Notes under the pieces: generated by a model
What the model was told of the DNA's origin: nothing
What the model saw: the letters and a program-made list of their open reading frames with translations, nothing else
Databases searched by the model: none
Shown here: in pieces, positions 34,732 to 44,600 of the stretch
How the letters are laid out: each line of letters begins with the position of its first letter
Numbering within the stretch: the first letter of the stretch is position 1
Translations under genes and position numbers: made by a program
NCBI RefSeq assembly: GCF_026210795.1
Contig: NC_089443.1
Span: 372,001 to 436,000 of the forward strand
Length of the DNA stretch: 64,000 nucleotides
Direction: 5' to 3'
From: Rhizophagus irregularis
Lineage: Eukaryota; Glomeromycota; Glomeromycetes; Glomerales; Glomeraceae

Positions 34732-35822
34732 TTATTCCCAAAACTTGCGGATTAAGGCAGGGACATCCTCCTCCAACCGGTCAGCGGGTTCCCAAGTGGC
34801 TTCGATATCTGGGTATCGTTCCCACTTGACTAGATACTGGTCTTGACCCTTCCTGATGCGATGCTGGAGTATCCGCTCAGGTACAAATCTTTCGGGTTGC
34901 CCTCTTATCACGGAGCCAGGTGGGGATGTTCATTTTCTGGAACAATCTGCAACTCTTTTCGGGTGTACGCACATCTGGATACACCTAGACGTCCGTGTGG
35001 TCCATCAAGAAGATACGTAGGAGGCTGTTCGGGTGAGAGGATCATTTTTTTGATGACACGGATATTGGGATTCCATCTTATGTCACCTGTACGAAATTTT
35101 CCATGAAGTTTATTACCGAGTATTGAGATAGGTTCATCTAACTTTACTCGGACACGCATTCCTTCAGAGAGAAGGTCCGTCTTTTTTGACACTTTTGGTG
35201 ACCCAGTCGGAATGTCTGGGGGATTTCTTTGCCAGATTTCATCTATTTTACTAACCACATCATGGAAATCTTCTGACCATTCCACGGATGTCACCCCGGT
35301 CTTCAACTCCTGTGCTACCATTCGTTTGAGAAGGGGTTCTTGAATAGCTTGGATAGCTCGTTCAGCGTATGATTGCTGTTTGTGTCTTCCTGGTTCTCTG
35401 AACCTCATCATTACCCCTAGGCTGTTCAGGAAAAAATCGCGTACCTGGTTGTTAGTGAATTCTGATCCGGAGTCTGTCTCCAGTCGATGTGTTGGTGGCT
35501 TAATACGATTTCTTCTGTAGATTTTGGCAAACCCGTTTAGAACCCTATTTGCAGTCTTATCTTTTAGGGGTTCTGCGTCGACTCGTTTACCCGCGACTTC
35601 CACCACTACGAGGAAATAGTGGAATCCTTTGAGGTCGACTGGCATCTCTGCGAGATCTGCCTGATGCGTCGCATTTGGTTTCCATACAACTACTCGTGGA
35701 CGCTCTGATGACTTCTCCTTTAGGGGCTTTTTGTATAGGTTGTAGTGCTCCTCGCCTTTTAGAATTCGTGCCGGTACTCCAGAGAGATTGTAGTATTTGT
35801 AATAATTCTCTAAATGCGACAT
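34732..35822 (-). pseudogene. DDE (retroviral-type) integrase with C-terminal chromodomain, element A
   Basis: An rve-fold integrase that would insert the linear element. I start at the ATG at 35822 (MSHLENYYKY); the longer frame uses TTG. Catalytic residues are D56 (HQADLAEMP), D117 (ETDSGSEF) and E154 (SYAERAIQ), a D,D-36-E spacing as in Maverick/Polinton and Ty3 integrases. A C-terminal SH3-like part ends RKELQIVPENEH. After a 1-nt frame break near 34910 the same strand encodes a chromodomain: RFVPERILQHRIRKGQDQY, then LVKWERYPDIEATWEPADRL. Chromodomains bind methylated histone tails and steer insertion to heterochromatin, which fits the nesting seen here. Confidence 0.85.
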
Positions 35823-35866
35823 ATTACGACAAATTAAAGGAAAGATTTCGGACTTCAAATCTTAAG

Positions 35867-36187
35867 ATGACACGATTTTACTGCCTAAAGTGTAAGAAGG
35901 AAACCGAGACTGCTAGTGAAATACAAGATATGACCACAAATGGCCGCTATCATTTATATGGTAACTGTGTAGTTTGTGGGATGCATAAGAATACTTTTAC
36001 TGGGATAGACTGGGTTATCAAAAAGAAAACCAAGGAGAAGAAAAAAGAAACCGCGGCTAAAAGACATCAGACGGCGTATAATCAGCAATGCAAAAAACTT
36101 GGGCAAAAAATTTTAGAGGCTGATAACGTGTGTAAACAGTGTATTGATAAATGCCTTAAGGAAGCAAAAAAAAGGAAGACGGATTAG
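35867..36187 (+). CDS. DUF5679-like zinc protein
   Basis: A 106-codon ORF; I chose the ATG at 35867 because the conserved domain starts right there: MTRFYCLKCKKETETAS, then NGRYHLYGNCVVCGMHKNTF. The C-x-x-C pair, the NGR-Y/G-x-C-x-x-CG pair and the K-N-x-F ending match a small zinc-ribbon domain common in Polintons, adenovirus-like and giant viruses. A Lys-rich helix and a second cysteine group (CKQCIDKC) follow. It is nearly back-to-back with the integrase start (45 bp) and ends 9 bp before the F-box-like gene stop. Probably a nucleic-acid or virion-core protein; function unproven. Confidence 0.7.
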   Translation: MTRFYCLKCKKETETASEIQDMTTNGRYHLYGNCVVCGMHKNTFTGIDWVIKKKTKEKKKETAAKRHQTAYNQQCKKLGQKILEADNVCKQCIDKCLKEAKKRKTD

Positions 36188-36196
36188 TACCGCCTT

Positions 36197-36712
36197 CTAA
36201 AAGTATTCCTCATCATCCGAGTCATCGAGAGATACCTCTCCATCATCTGATTCATCGTCCGAGTCATCAAGAGTACAGCCTTCCTTAAGCAATTGGATGT
36301 TGTACGTTATTTGAGTCCATTTCTCCCAGTCGGACTCTTGCGTTATAAAGCCACATCTGAGGAGAGCTCTTTCTACTGCCACCATTCCTGCGAACCTAGT
36401 GTATTTTTTCTGATCGGCTTCATTGAAATTGCCAATGGCCTCCCTGTAGTAGTCTACTGCCTGTTTGTATACCTCCTCAGCTTCTTTATATCGCTTCCAC
36501 AACTCGGCTTTACAACCGTTGTACCAGAGTCTGTTTATCTTGAGATGTTTTCCGAATTCTTTGATCGGAAGGTTTCTGACCATCTCTCTCACTATGTCTG
36601 GGTCGTTGAGGGGCGAAGCCTGCATTACTTCCCATTTACGGATCCCATAGATGTCGATAAGATCAAGTCCGAGGTCGTCGGCAAGAGAAGTGGCGGCGTG
36701 TAAGTTTATCAT
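36197..36712 (-). CDS. F-box-like protein at the right end of element A
   Basis: An intact 171-codon ORF starting MINLHAATSLADDLGLDL. After a 30-residue leader, NDPDIVREMVRNLPIKEFGK and LKINRLWYNGCKAELWKRY form a divergent F-box-like helix set. Then come a coiled AEEVYKQAVDYYREA repeat region and an acidic tail (DDSDDESDDGEVSLDDSDDE). Homologues with the same plan begin just inside the TIRs of element B (37597) and element C (38494). Being placed next to the TIR in three elements suggests a role in element biology, for instance recruiting a host ubiquitin ligase. The promoter word ATTGAAGAT lies in the TIR upstream. Confidence 0.65.
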   Translation of the reverse strand: MINLHAATSLADDLGLDLIDIYGIRKWEVMQASPLNDPDIVREMVRNLPIKEFGKHLKINRLWYNGCKAELWKRYKEAEEVYKQAVDYYREAIGNFNEADQKKYTRFAGMVAVERALLRCGFITQESDWEKWTQITYNIQLLKEGCTLDDSDDESDDGEVSLDDSDDEEYF

Positions 36713-36722
36713 TGTATGTTAC

Positions 36723-37197
36723 TTATAGTTACCTAATCTTCAATTGCCGAATATATTTTTTCCAAAGATCCGCGTTCCTACCCGGTCACCCTCCTGTGGT
36801 TCTACAGTCCTTCTAGGGGCTATTAACCTACCTGTTAACTTGGTTTGCTATCTCATTGCCTCCAATGAGAAAATGAATGGAATCCTGAAAGAGTAACGGA
36901 TCGTAACGAATGTAACAGATCTGGGGGGGTAAAATCAAAACTTTTTTCTGAGGGGGTGTCCTCTCCTAACTTTCTGAAATATCTGTTACATCTGTTACTC
37001 CCTTCTGATTCTATCGTATTTTCCTCTCTTTTCCCTTATTTTATCTGTTTTTTAGTATATTTTTAGTAACAGATGTAGTAACGGATAGTAACGGATCTTG
37101 GGGAGTCCCCGCCCCACGGAGAGGGGATGTAGATACTGCGAGGCCGTGAGGCCGAGGTGGGGTGAGCGCTAGCGAGACACACTACCAGCCCGACGAC
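36723..37197 (-). repeat. Element A right terminal inverted repeat (475 bp)
   Basis: Reverse complement of 18732-19214 with scattered single-base differences, ending CCCGACGAC. It contains the same GTTAC/GTAAC iterations near 36890-36925, 36985-37000 and 37065-37095. The adjoining CCTGACAACC already belongs to the TIR of element B. Confidence 0.9.
36736..36744 (-). promoter_or_regulatory. A-family promoter-like motif before right-end F-box-like gene
   Basis: Minus-strand ATTGAAGAT, 24 bp before the ATG at 36712, within the right TIR; the mirror of the helicase promoter-like site. Confidence 0.5.
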
Positions 37198-37557
37198 CCT
37201 GACAACCTTTTTTTTACTATCCCCGTTGCTCTCCCACCGGCTGTGGGTCTAATCCTGGTCACCTTTTTATATTTTTCACCTACTTATATCACCTTTTTTA
37301 TATTTTTACCTACTTATATTCTACTTATTTCATAATCTAATTCACTTATATCCTACTTATTTCATAATCTAAATCGTTTATTAATATTTTCACCTACTTA
37401 CCCCTAACCGAACAAGAAATAGGATTTCAAAGCCAACAGAGCCAAAAAAGGTAAGGAAATATTAACCCATCCAGGAAACCAGCTATGGAGTCAATAGAGT
37501 AGAATAGCAAGGCAAGCAATTACCCTTATACCGAGAAAAAATGTAATTGAATAAAAG
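37198..37557 (+). repeat. Element B left terminal inverted repeat (360 bp)
   Basis: Runs from CCTGACAACCTTTTTTTTAC to AATTGAATAAAAG and is the reverse complement of 56470-56829. It contains iterated words CCTACTTAT and TTTCATAATCTAA (37285-37395) and a GT-rich start CTCCCACCGGCTGTGGGTC. Confidence 0.85.
37545..37557 (+). promoter_or_regulatory. B-family promoter-like motif (left)
   Basis: AATTGAATAAAAG, 39 bp before the ATG at 37597, followed by TATATAAC just before the start. The same word precedes the polymerase and the right-end gene of element B. Confidence 0.5.
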
Positions 37558-37596
37558 GTAGGTACCAAGTAACTATACAGATAAATAGTATATAAC

Positions 37597-37903
37597 ATGG
37601 TATATACCGCTGAAAAGCTGGCATCAATCTTCGGCTGCACAGTCTCCGATCTTATGGCTATCAATAGGGAGATCCTAAAAAGCCACCAAACCCCGTATGC
37701 AGTATCAGTAATCCCCGAACTTGTGGGCCATATCCTGGAATACATTCCAAGTAGAAATTTCAGGACACATCTTCTAGAAGTCAGCCCAATCTGGAGAGCC
37801 GAAGCTGAACGAGTACTCTGGAAGCAGCATAAAAAAGCCGAGGAGGCATACGACAGGGCAGTAGAAAAGAAGAAAAAAGCAAATGATGCTCTTGGCCAAT
37901 GTC
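37597..37903 (+). pseudogene. F-box-like gene of element B, 5' part (cut by element C)
   Basis: First 102 codons (MVYTAEKLASIFGCTVSDLM, then VIPELVGHILEYIPSRNFR and LEVSPIWRAEAERVLWKQHK). This is an F-box-like helix pair followed by the AEEAYDRAVEKKKKA coil, close to the element C copy at 38494. The reading is broken at 37903 by insertion of element C (CCAAT duplicated on both sides). The 3' part continues at 45345. It lies directly inside the left TIR. Confidence 0.7.
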
Positions 37904-38449
37904 GTCAGGCTGGTAGTGTGTCTCGCTAGCGCTCACCCATTTCAGCTTCACGGCCTCGCAGTACCTACATCCCCCCTTCATGGGGTAGAGAATTCCCTAT
38001 ATATACTAACGCCATGGCCACAGTGGCCATGGCTGGTCACAGTACTTTCCAACTTCTTTTTTTTTCTCCATTTTTTCTTATATATAAAACTACTATGACC
38101 ACTATGACCACTATGACCAGACTACTAAAAAGTGGATAAAAACACGAATAAAGCTGAAATCAGACAGAATATCCGGCCATAGTACTGGCCATAGTTCGAA
38201 AAACTTATGATAATACTATGACCACTGAACTATGACCACCCAACTATGACCACCGAACTATGACCACCTTAGTAAGCTCCTCAGGCTCTAAAACCTGATT
38301 TATGCTATGATTATCCTTTATACACTCACCTGGATTCCAAGTATGACCACCGAACTATGACCACCGAACTATGACCACCAAACTATGACTACCAAACTAT
38401 GACCACCGAACTATGACCACTTGCCCCCGTCAGAAAAATATATTCGGCA

Positions 38450-38458
38450 ATTGAAGAT
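38450..38458 (+). promoter_or_regulatory. A-family promoter-like motif in element C
   Basis: ATTGAAGAT, 35 bp before the ATG at 38494; identical in placement to the element A TIR motifs. The mirror copy is at 44817-44825. Confidence 0.5.
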
Positions 38459-38493
38459 TAGGTAACTATAAGTAACCTATAAGGACAAACAAC

Positions 38494-38823
38494 ATGTATA
38501 CCGCAGAAAAGTTAGCAACAATCTTCGGCAGCACAGTTCCCGATCTTATGGGTATCAATAGGGAGATCCTAAAAAGCCACCAAACCCCGCATGCAGTATC
38601 AGCAATCCCCGAACTTGTAGGCCATATCCTGGAATGTATTCCAAGTAGCAATTTCAGGCCACATCTTTTAGAAGTCAGCCCAATCTGGAGAGCCGAAGCT
38701 GAACGAGTACTCTGGAAGCGGCATAAAGAAGCCGAGGAGGTATACAAACAGGCAGTAGACTACTACAGGGAAGCCGTTGATAATCCTGCAGAGTCATATT
38801 TTTTGTCCAGATTTTTACAATGA
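38494..38823 (+). pseudogene. Truncated F-box-like gene in left TIR of element C
   Basis: A 109-codon ORF (MYTAEKLATIFGSTVPDLMG, IPELVGHILECIPSSNFR, then AEEVYKQAVDYYREAVDN). It is homologous to the F-box-like genes of A and B but lacks the C-terminal half and acidic tail. After residue 95 it runs into DNA related to a non-coding part of element A (PAESYF...) and stops. An inverted copy starts at 44781 in the right TIR and is split by the CACTA and hAT insertions. It may still make a short F-box-only protein. Confidence 0.6.
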
Positions 38824-39011
38824 TTGATGACTATGTAACCATATCATCAGGTATCCTTACATTTTTCAACAAGGATTGATGACCATGTAACTTCATCATC
38901 AGGCATTCATGAATTCTTAACATAAACTAATAAATTTTTGAATGTTCTATCTAGTACTCTTTCAAAATTTTGTCTAATCACTAGTTTGAACTGATGAGAT
39001 AGCAAATTAAG

Positions 39012-39824
39012 TTAATCCTCTCCACCAGGTTTCCCTAAAGAAATTCTTGTTGGCTTTGGACTATGTAATAATGCAGAAAGCCAGCAAAATGATTTATCAT
39101 CTCTTATTATATTATTAGCAAAAAGCCATTGTAACATATTATTTCCTTCTTTAAATTCCTCAATATCAAGTGGACATGATCTCAATAGTAATAAAAGTTG
39201 ATTTATATATAATCTAGCCATTTCTTTATCCTCTTCAGTCTGTTCTAAATCTGCTATTGTAGGATCATATGTAAATTGTGAAGTTTTAGAACTAGCAGTT
39301 GAAAGTGGAATACTATGAATACTTGATTTACTAGACAAAGCAGTATGTTGAGACATTGTCTCCTCAAGATCTCGAACAGATTTTTTGGTTGAAGCAGTAT
39401 GTTGAGATAATGTTTCTTGAAGGTTTCGAACAGATTTTTTAGTTGAAGTAGTGTGTTGAGACATTGTTTCCTCAAGATCTTGTATTTTACTTTGTGCTGC
39501 TTCCTGCTGATTTGATAAATCTGTTATATCACCTGACACTCCCTTAATATCCATTGATGTATTTTTTAATTGCCAAGAAATTGCTCGCATTTGTGAAGCA
39601 AGCTCATCTATAGTTGCTTTAAGCTCTTCTACAGATGATGTACCACCATATTTTAGATTGTTTGGAAGGTTATATCCAACTTCTGAAGGTTCTGGAATAG
39701 TTTCTGGATAGCTAATTACTTCAGTAATTTTAGGTATACATGGAATTCTGCGATTCAGATGAGTGTTTCTATCTCGAGTACTTTTAAAATTATCTTTTCC
39801 ACATTTAGGACATGGAGGCAACAT
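39012..39824 (-). CDS. Zinc-finger/coiled-coil protein in core of element C
   Basis: An intact ORF of 270 codons from the ATG at 39824 (MLPPCPKCGKDNFKSTRDRN). The N-terminal C-x-x-C...H...C reading CPKCGKDNF ... HLNRRIPC is a C2H2-like finger with the R-x-P-C ending also seen at 54120-54160 in element B. A long coiled-coil follows with three 22-residue repeats (DLEETMSQHTTSTKKSVRNL and two variants), then a C-terminal helical region ending in KPGGED. It is the only protein of the element C core. A DNA-binding role at the element ends is plausible but unproven. Confidence 0.6.
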   Translation of the reverse strand: MLPPCPKCGKDNFKSTRDRNTHLNRRIPCIPKITEVISYPETIPEPSEVGYNLPNNLKYGGTSSVEELKATIDELASQMRAISWQLKNTSMDIKGVSGDITDLSNQQEAAQSKIQDLEETMSQHTTSTKKSVRNLQETLSQHTASTKKSVRDLEETMSQHTALSSKSSIHSIPLSTASSKTSQFTYDPTIADLEQTEEDKEMARLYINQLLLLLRSCPLDIEEFKEGNNMLQWLFANNIIRDDKSFCWLSALLHSPKPTRISLGKPGGED

Positions 39825-40453
39825 GGTGAATAATATTACAACCACTCAGTAAAGGTAAAGTGTTCATTTCTGATGTGTATGTTCAAATGGACGAATGGAT
39901 GGATGGAATCCTGAACATTATTGTACAAATGGCCAGATGAACAAATGGATGCCATTCCATCTAATGCTATATTTTTAACGTATAAATGGATGGATGGATG
40001 GAATCCTGAACATTGTTGTACAAATGGCCAGATAGATGAACAAATGGATGCCATTCCATCTAATACACATTAGAAATTATTAGAGAACATTCAAAAATTT
40101 ATTAGTTTATGTTAAGAATTCATGAATGCCTGATGATGAAGTTACATAGTCATCAATCCTTGTTGAAAAATGTAAGGATACCTGATGATATGGTTACATA
40201 GTCATCAATCCTTGTAAAAATCTGGACAAAAAATATGACTCTGCAGGATCATCAATGGCTTCCCTGTAGTGGTCTACTGCCTGTTTGTATACCTCCTCGG
40301 CTTCTTTATGCCGCTTCCAGAGTACTCGTTTAGCTTCGGCTCTCCAGATTGGGCTGACTTCTAAAAGATGTGGCCCGAAATTGCTACTTGGAATACATTC
40401 CAGGATATGGCCTACAAGTTCGGGGATTGCTGATACTGCATGCGGGGTTTGGT

Positions 40454-41618
40454 TAGAGCTCCGAATGGGTCAGGTCAGGTCAGGTTAATTGATAAACCTG
40501 ACCTGAAATTTTTTTTCAGGTCAGGTCAGGTCAGGTTATATCAGGTTGTCTGTTTGACCTGACCTGACCTGAAACCTGAAAATTTTCAGGACTATTTTTA
40601 TTAAAGTATTGAAAAAAAACAGTACAAAACTTTTTTTTTTTAATATAATATTATGAAAAAAAAACGTTTTTGCAACGTTTTTTATTAAAATATTGAAAAA
40701 AAATATTGCAAAACATTTTTTTTAATATAACATTATGAAAAAAATGTTTTCGCAACGTTATTATTGAAATATCAAAAAAAAAACGTTACGAAACATTTTT
40801 TTAATATAATATTATGAAAAAACGTTTTCGCAACGTTTTTTCTCAAAATATTGCGATTCAACATTTTTATATTAAAATCATATAAAAAAGTGAATCCCAA
40901 TACTGCAATTCACTTTTTTATATTGATTTTGTATAAAAAAAGTGAGTTGCGGTATTGCGATTCACTTTTTTATATTGATTTTATATAAAAAAAGTGAGTT
41001 GCGGTATTGCGATTCACTTTTTTATATAGAATATTCACTTTTTTATATAAATTCTATATAAAAAAAGTGAGTTGCGGTATTGCGATTCACTTTTTTATAT
41101 AGATTTTATATAAAAAAAGTGAGTTGCGGTATTGCAATTCACTTTTTTATATAGATTCTATATAAAAAAAGTGAGTTGCGGTATTGCAATTCACTTTTTT
41201 TATATAGAATCAATATAAAAAAGTGAATCGCAATGCCGCAACTCACTTTTATTATATAAAATCAATATAAAAAGGTGAATCGCAATGCCGCAACTCACTT
41301 TTATTATATAAAATCAATATAAAAAAGTGAATCGCAATGCCGCAACTCACTTTTTTTATATAGAATCTATATAAAAAAGTGAATCGCAATACTGCAACTC
41401 ACTTTTATTATATAAAATCAATATAAAAAAGTGAATCACAATACTGCAACTCACTTTTATTATATAGTAGAATCAATAGTTTCAGGTCAACAGGTCAATC
41501 AGGTCAGGTCAATCTTCATACCTGACCTGAATTTTTTTTAAAAATCTCATACCTGACCTGAATTTCAGGTCAGGTCAGGTCAGGTTACCTGAATTTGGCT
41601 GACCTGTTCGGAGCTCTA
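40454..41618. mobile_element. Non-autonomous hAT element, 1,165 bp, 8-bp target duplication
   Basis: Termini TAGAGCTCCGAA are perfect inverted repeats, flanked by GGTTTGGT at 40446-40453 and 41619-41626, the 8-bp duplication expected of hAT transposons. Subterminal GGTCA/TGACC runs (AGGTCAGGTCAGG) lie at both ends. The interior has no gene: an AACGTTTTCGCAACG array (40620-40850), then about ten copies of a 58-bp unit based on AAAAAAGTGAGTTGCGGTAT, in opposite orientations on the two sides of about 41190. Confidence 0.9.
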
Positions 41619-41666
41619 GGTTTGGTGGCTTTTTAGGATCTCCCTATTGATACCCATAAGATCGGG

Positions 41667-44600
41667 CACTAGTCAAAATAGTCCAAATCGGCCAAAATTC
41701 AACCAGCTGATTTTAGGCTAATTTATGGTCTAATGCTGGTCGAACTTTAGCTGATTTTTTGGCTGCAGTTCGCTGCCACTTGCCTAAAGTTCGGCTTGAA
41801 ATTTCGGCCAAAATTCAGTTAACATTCGGAACAATTTCAGATAGCAAATTTTGGTGAATAGTTTTCCGAATGTTACTTAATTTATATTGCAAATTTGTAC
41901 TAAATTTATTTACTAATATTCAGCCACAACTCATTTTATTTGATATTCGCAATAAAATTACAACTTTATTTATAAATGCATATTACAAATAAGTATTACT
42001 AATCTACAATTCCACAATCACATAATTCATGTATTCGTATATACTTACGAATCTTGATCTTTTGGAAACCCACCGAAACTATAAAAAAAAGAAAAGAACG
42101 GTTAGTAACCGTTCCATAATATTAAAAAAAAGCAAAAAAACCCAAGATTCTACTTACGAATCTTTGGTTTTTTTCTGTTTATCAGAACCCACCCGAGACA
42201 CCAAATCTATAAAAAAGAAAAAAAAAGAGCGGTTATTAATAACCGTTCATAATAATATTAAAAAAAATAAAAAATAAACCAAGATTTGTAAGTACAAATC
42301 TTGGTTCCACTTTTCTAAAGATCCCGAAACCTACAAAAAGAAAAGAACGGTTATTAGTAAACCGTTCGTAGTAATAAAAAATAAAAATAAAAAATAAAAA
42401 AAGAACCAAGATTTGTACTTACTTACGAATCTTGGTTTTCCGTTGTTCTTTGAAAGCCCACTGAATCTAAAAAAATAAAATAAGAACGGTTTATCAGTAA
42501 CCGTTCGTTAATATTATAAAAAAAAATAAAAATAAAACCAAGATTCGTACTACGAATCTTGATTTTTTCCATTCTTCGGAAGACACTGACCTAAAAAAAA
42601 GAAAAAGAACGGTTAGAAACCGTTCGTAATAATAAACAAAAATAAAAAAAATAAAGATTCATACCGAATCTTTAGTTTTTTCCGTTCCTTGGAAAGACGG
42701 AATCCACCCGAACCTATAAAAAAAAAATCAAAAGAACGGTTAGTAACCGTTCCATAACATTAAAAAAAAAGATTCGTAAGTATATTACTTACGAATCTTT
42801 ATCTTTGGGTTTTCGTTCGTCGGAAGCCCACCGCACCTAAAAAATAAAGAAAAGAACGGTATTAGTAACCATTCATTAATAAAATTAAAAAAAAAAGAAA
42901 AAATTATAAAGTAAAGATTCGTACTTACGAATCTTTATCTTTGGGTTTCGTTCGTCGGAAGCCCACCGCACCTAAAAAATAAAGAAAAAAACGGTTATTA
43001 GTAACCGTTCGTAATAAAGAAAAAACAAAAAAAAAAATTATAAAGTAAAGATTCGTACTTACGAATCTTTATCTTTGGGTTTTCGTTCTTCGGAAGCCCA
43101 CCCGATCCTATAAAAAAAAAGAAAGAATGGTTAGTAAACCATTCGTAATAATAATAAATAAATAAATAAATTAAAGATTCTTACGAATCTTTGGGTTTTC
43201 GTTCTTCGGAAGCCCACCCGATCCTAAAAAAAGAAAGAATGGTTAGTAAACCATTCGTAATAATAATAAATAAATAAATAAATTAAAGATTCTTACGAAT
43301 CTTTGGGTTTTCGTTCTTCGGAAGCCCACCCGATCCTAAAAAAAAAGAAAAGAACAGTTATTAGTAAACCGTTCATATATTAAAAAAAAAACAAAAAAAA
43401 TTAAACCAAGATTCGTACTTACTTACGAATCTTGGTTTCTTGGTTTTCCGTTCTTCGGAAGCCTACCAGATCCTAAAAAATAGAAAAGAACAGTTATTAG
43501 TAACCGTTCGTAATATTTTTTTAAAAAATAAAAAAAATCCAAGATTCTTACGAATCTTGGAATTTTCCCATTCTTCGGAACACGGAAGCACACCCAAACC
43601 TATAAAAAATAAAAGAACAATTATTAGTAACTGTTCGTAATATTTTTTTTTTAAAAAAAATAAAAAAAAATCCAAGATTCTTACGAATCTTGAAATTTTC
43701 CCATTCTTTGGAACATCCGATCCTAAAAAAAGTAAAGAACGGTTATTAATAACCGTTCATAATATTAAAAATAAACAAAAAAAAAATAACCAAGTTTCAA
43801 ACTTACGAAACTTGGTTTTTCCATACTTCGGAAGCCCACCCGAACGGCCGAACCTAAAAAAAATAAAAAGAACGGTTAGTATTAACCGTTCATATTAAAA
43901 ATATAAAAAAAAAACTCCAAAGAATTCGTACTTACGAATCTTTGGGGTTTCTATACTTCGGAAGCCCACCCGAACGGCCAAACCTAAAAAAAAAGTAAAA
44001 AAAGAACGGTTAGTAACTGTTCATATTAAATTAAATTAAAAAAATAAAAAATAAATAAACCAAGTTTCATACTTATGAAACTTGGTTTTTCCATACTTCG
44101 GAAGCCCACCCGAACGGCCGAACCTAAAAAAAAAGTAAAAAAAGAACGGTTAGTAACCGTTCATATTAAATTAAATTAAAAAATAAAAAAAATAAACCAA
44201 GTTTCGTACTTACGAAACTTGGTTTTTCCATACTTCGGAAGCCCACCCGAACGGCCGAACCTAAAAAAAAAGTAAAAAAAGAACGGTTAGTAACCGTTCA
44301 TATTAAAAAAATAAAATAAACTCCAAAGAATTCGTACTTACGAATCTTTGGAGTTTCTGTACTTTGGAAGCCCACCCGAAAGCCGAACCTATAAAAAAAA
44401 AGTAAAAAAAGTGAAAGGGGAAAGGGAAAGGAAGGAAAAGGGAAGGAAGGGAAAGGGGAAGGGGAAACAGGGAAGGGGAACGAAGGAAAGGAAAGGGGAG
44501 GGGAAGAAAAAAATTATTAAAAGTTTAAAAAAGGATGTATAAGATGATCCTTTTTTAAACTTTTAATACGCGTAATGCGTAATGCGTAACGTTTGATTAA

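Larger units (their letters stand above)
18732..37197. mobile_element. Element A: Maverick/Polinton-like DNA transposon, about 18.5 kb
   Basis: Near-identical inverted repeats bound a block of about ten genes: SF3 helicase, family B DNA polymerase, packaging-type ATPase, DDE integrase with chromodomain, Gag-like/retropepsin gene, F-box-like and small zinc proteins. Polymerase plus integrase plus ATPase plus long TIRs is the Maverick/Polinton signature, and the SF3 helicase recalls polinton-like viruses. No jelly-roll capsid or adenovirus-type protease gene was recognised. A 3.5-kb CACTA element interrupts the ATPase. The left end lies in intron-like array 1 and the right end abuts element B; I could not identify a clean target duplication, so the exact termini are good to about 10 bp. 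Confidence 0.85.
37904..38948 (+). repeat. Element C left TIR (1,045 bp)
   Basis: The outer 85 bp and the inner phrase AATATATTCGGCAATTGAAG match the element A TIR, but the middle is different: repeated ACTATGACC/CCACCGAACTATGACC words at 38092-38125, 38210-38270 and 38340-38425. The inner half includes a truncated F-box-like gene and a segment shared with element A near 25330-25690. Confidence 0.8.

Noticed and set aside
42040-44400. CRISPR or plain minisatellite explanation for the hairpin arrays
   Set aside because: Spacing, T-tracts and conserved donor, branch and acceptor words in order are better explained by intron-like units; there are no cas genes.
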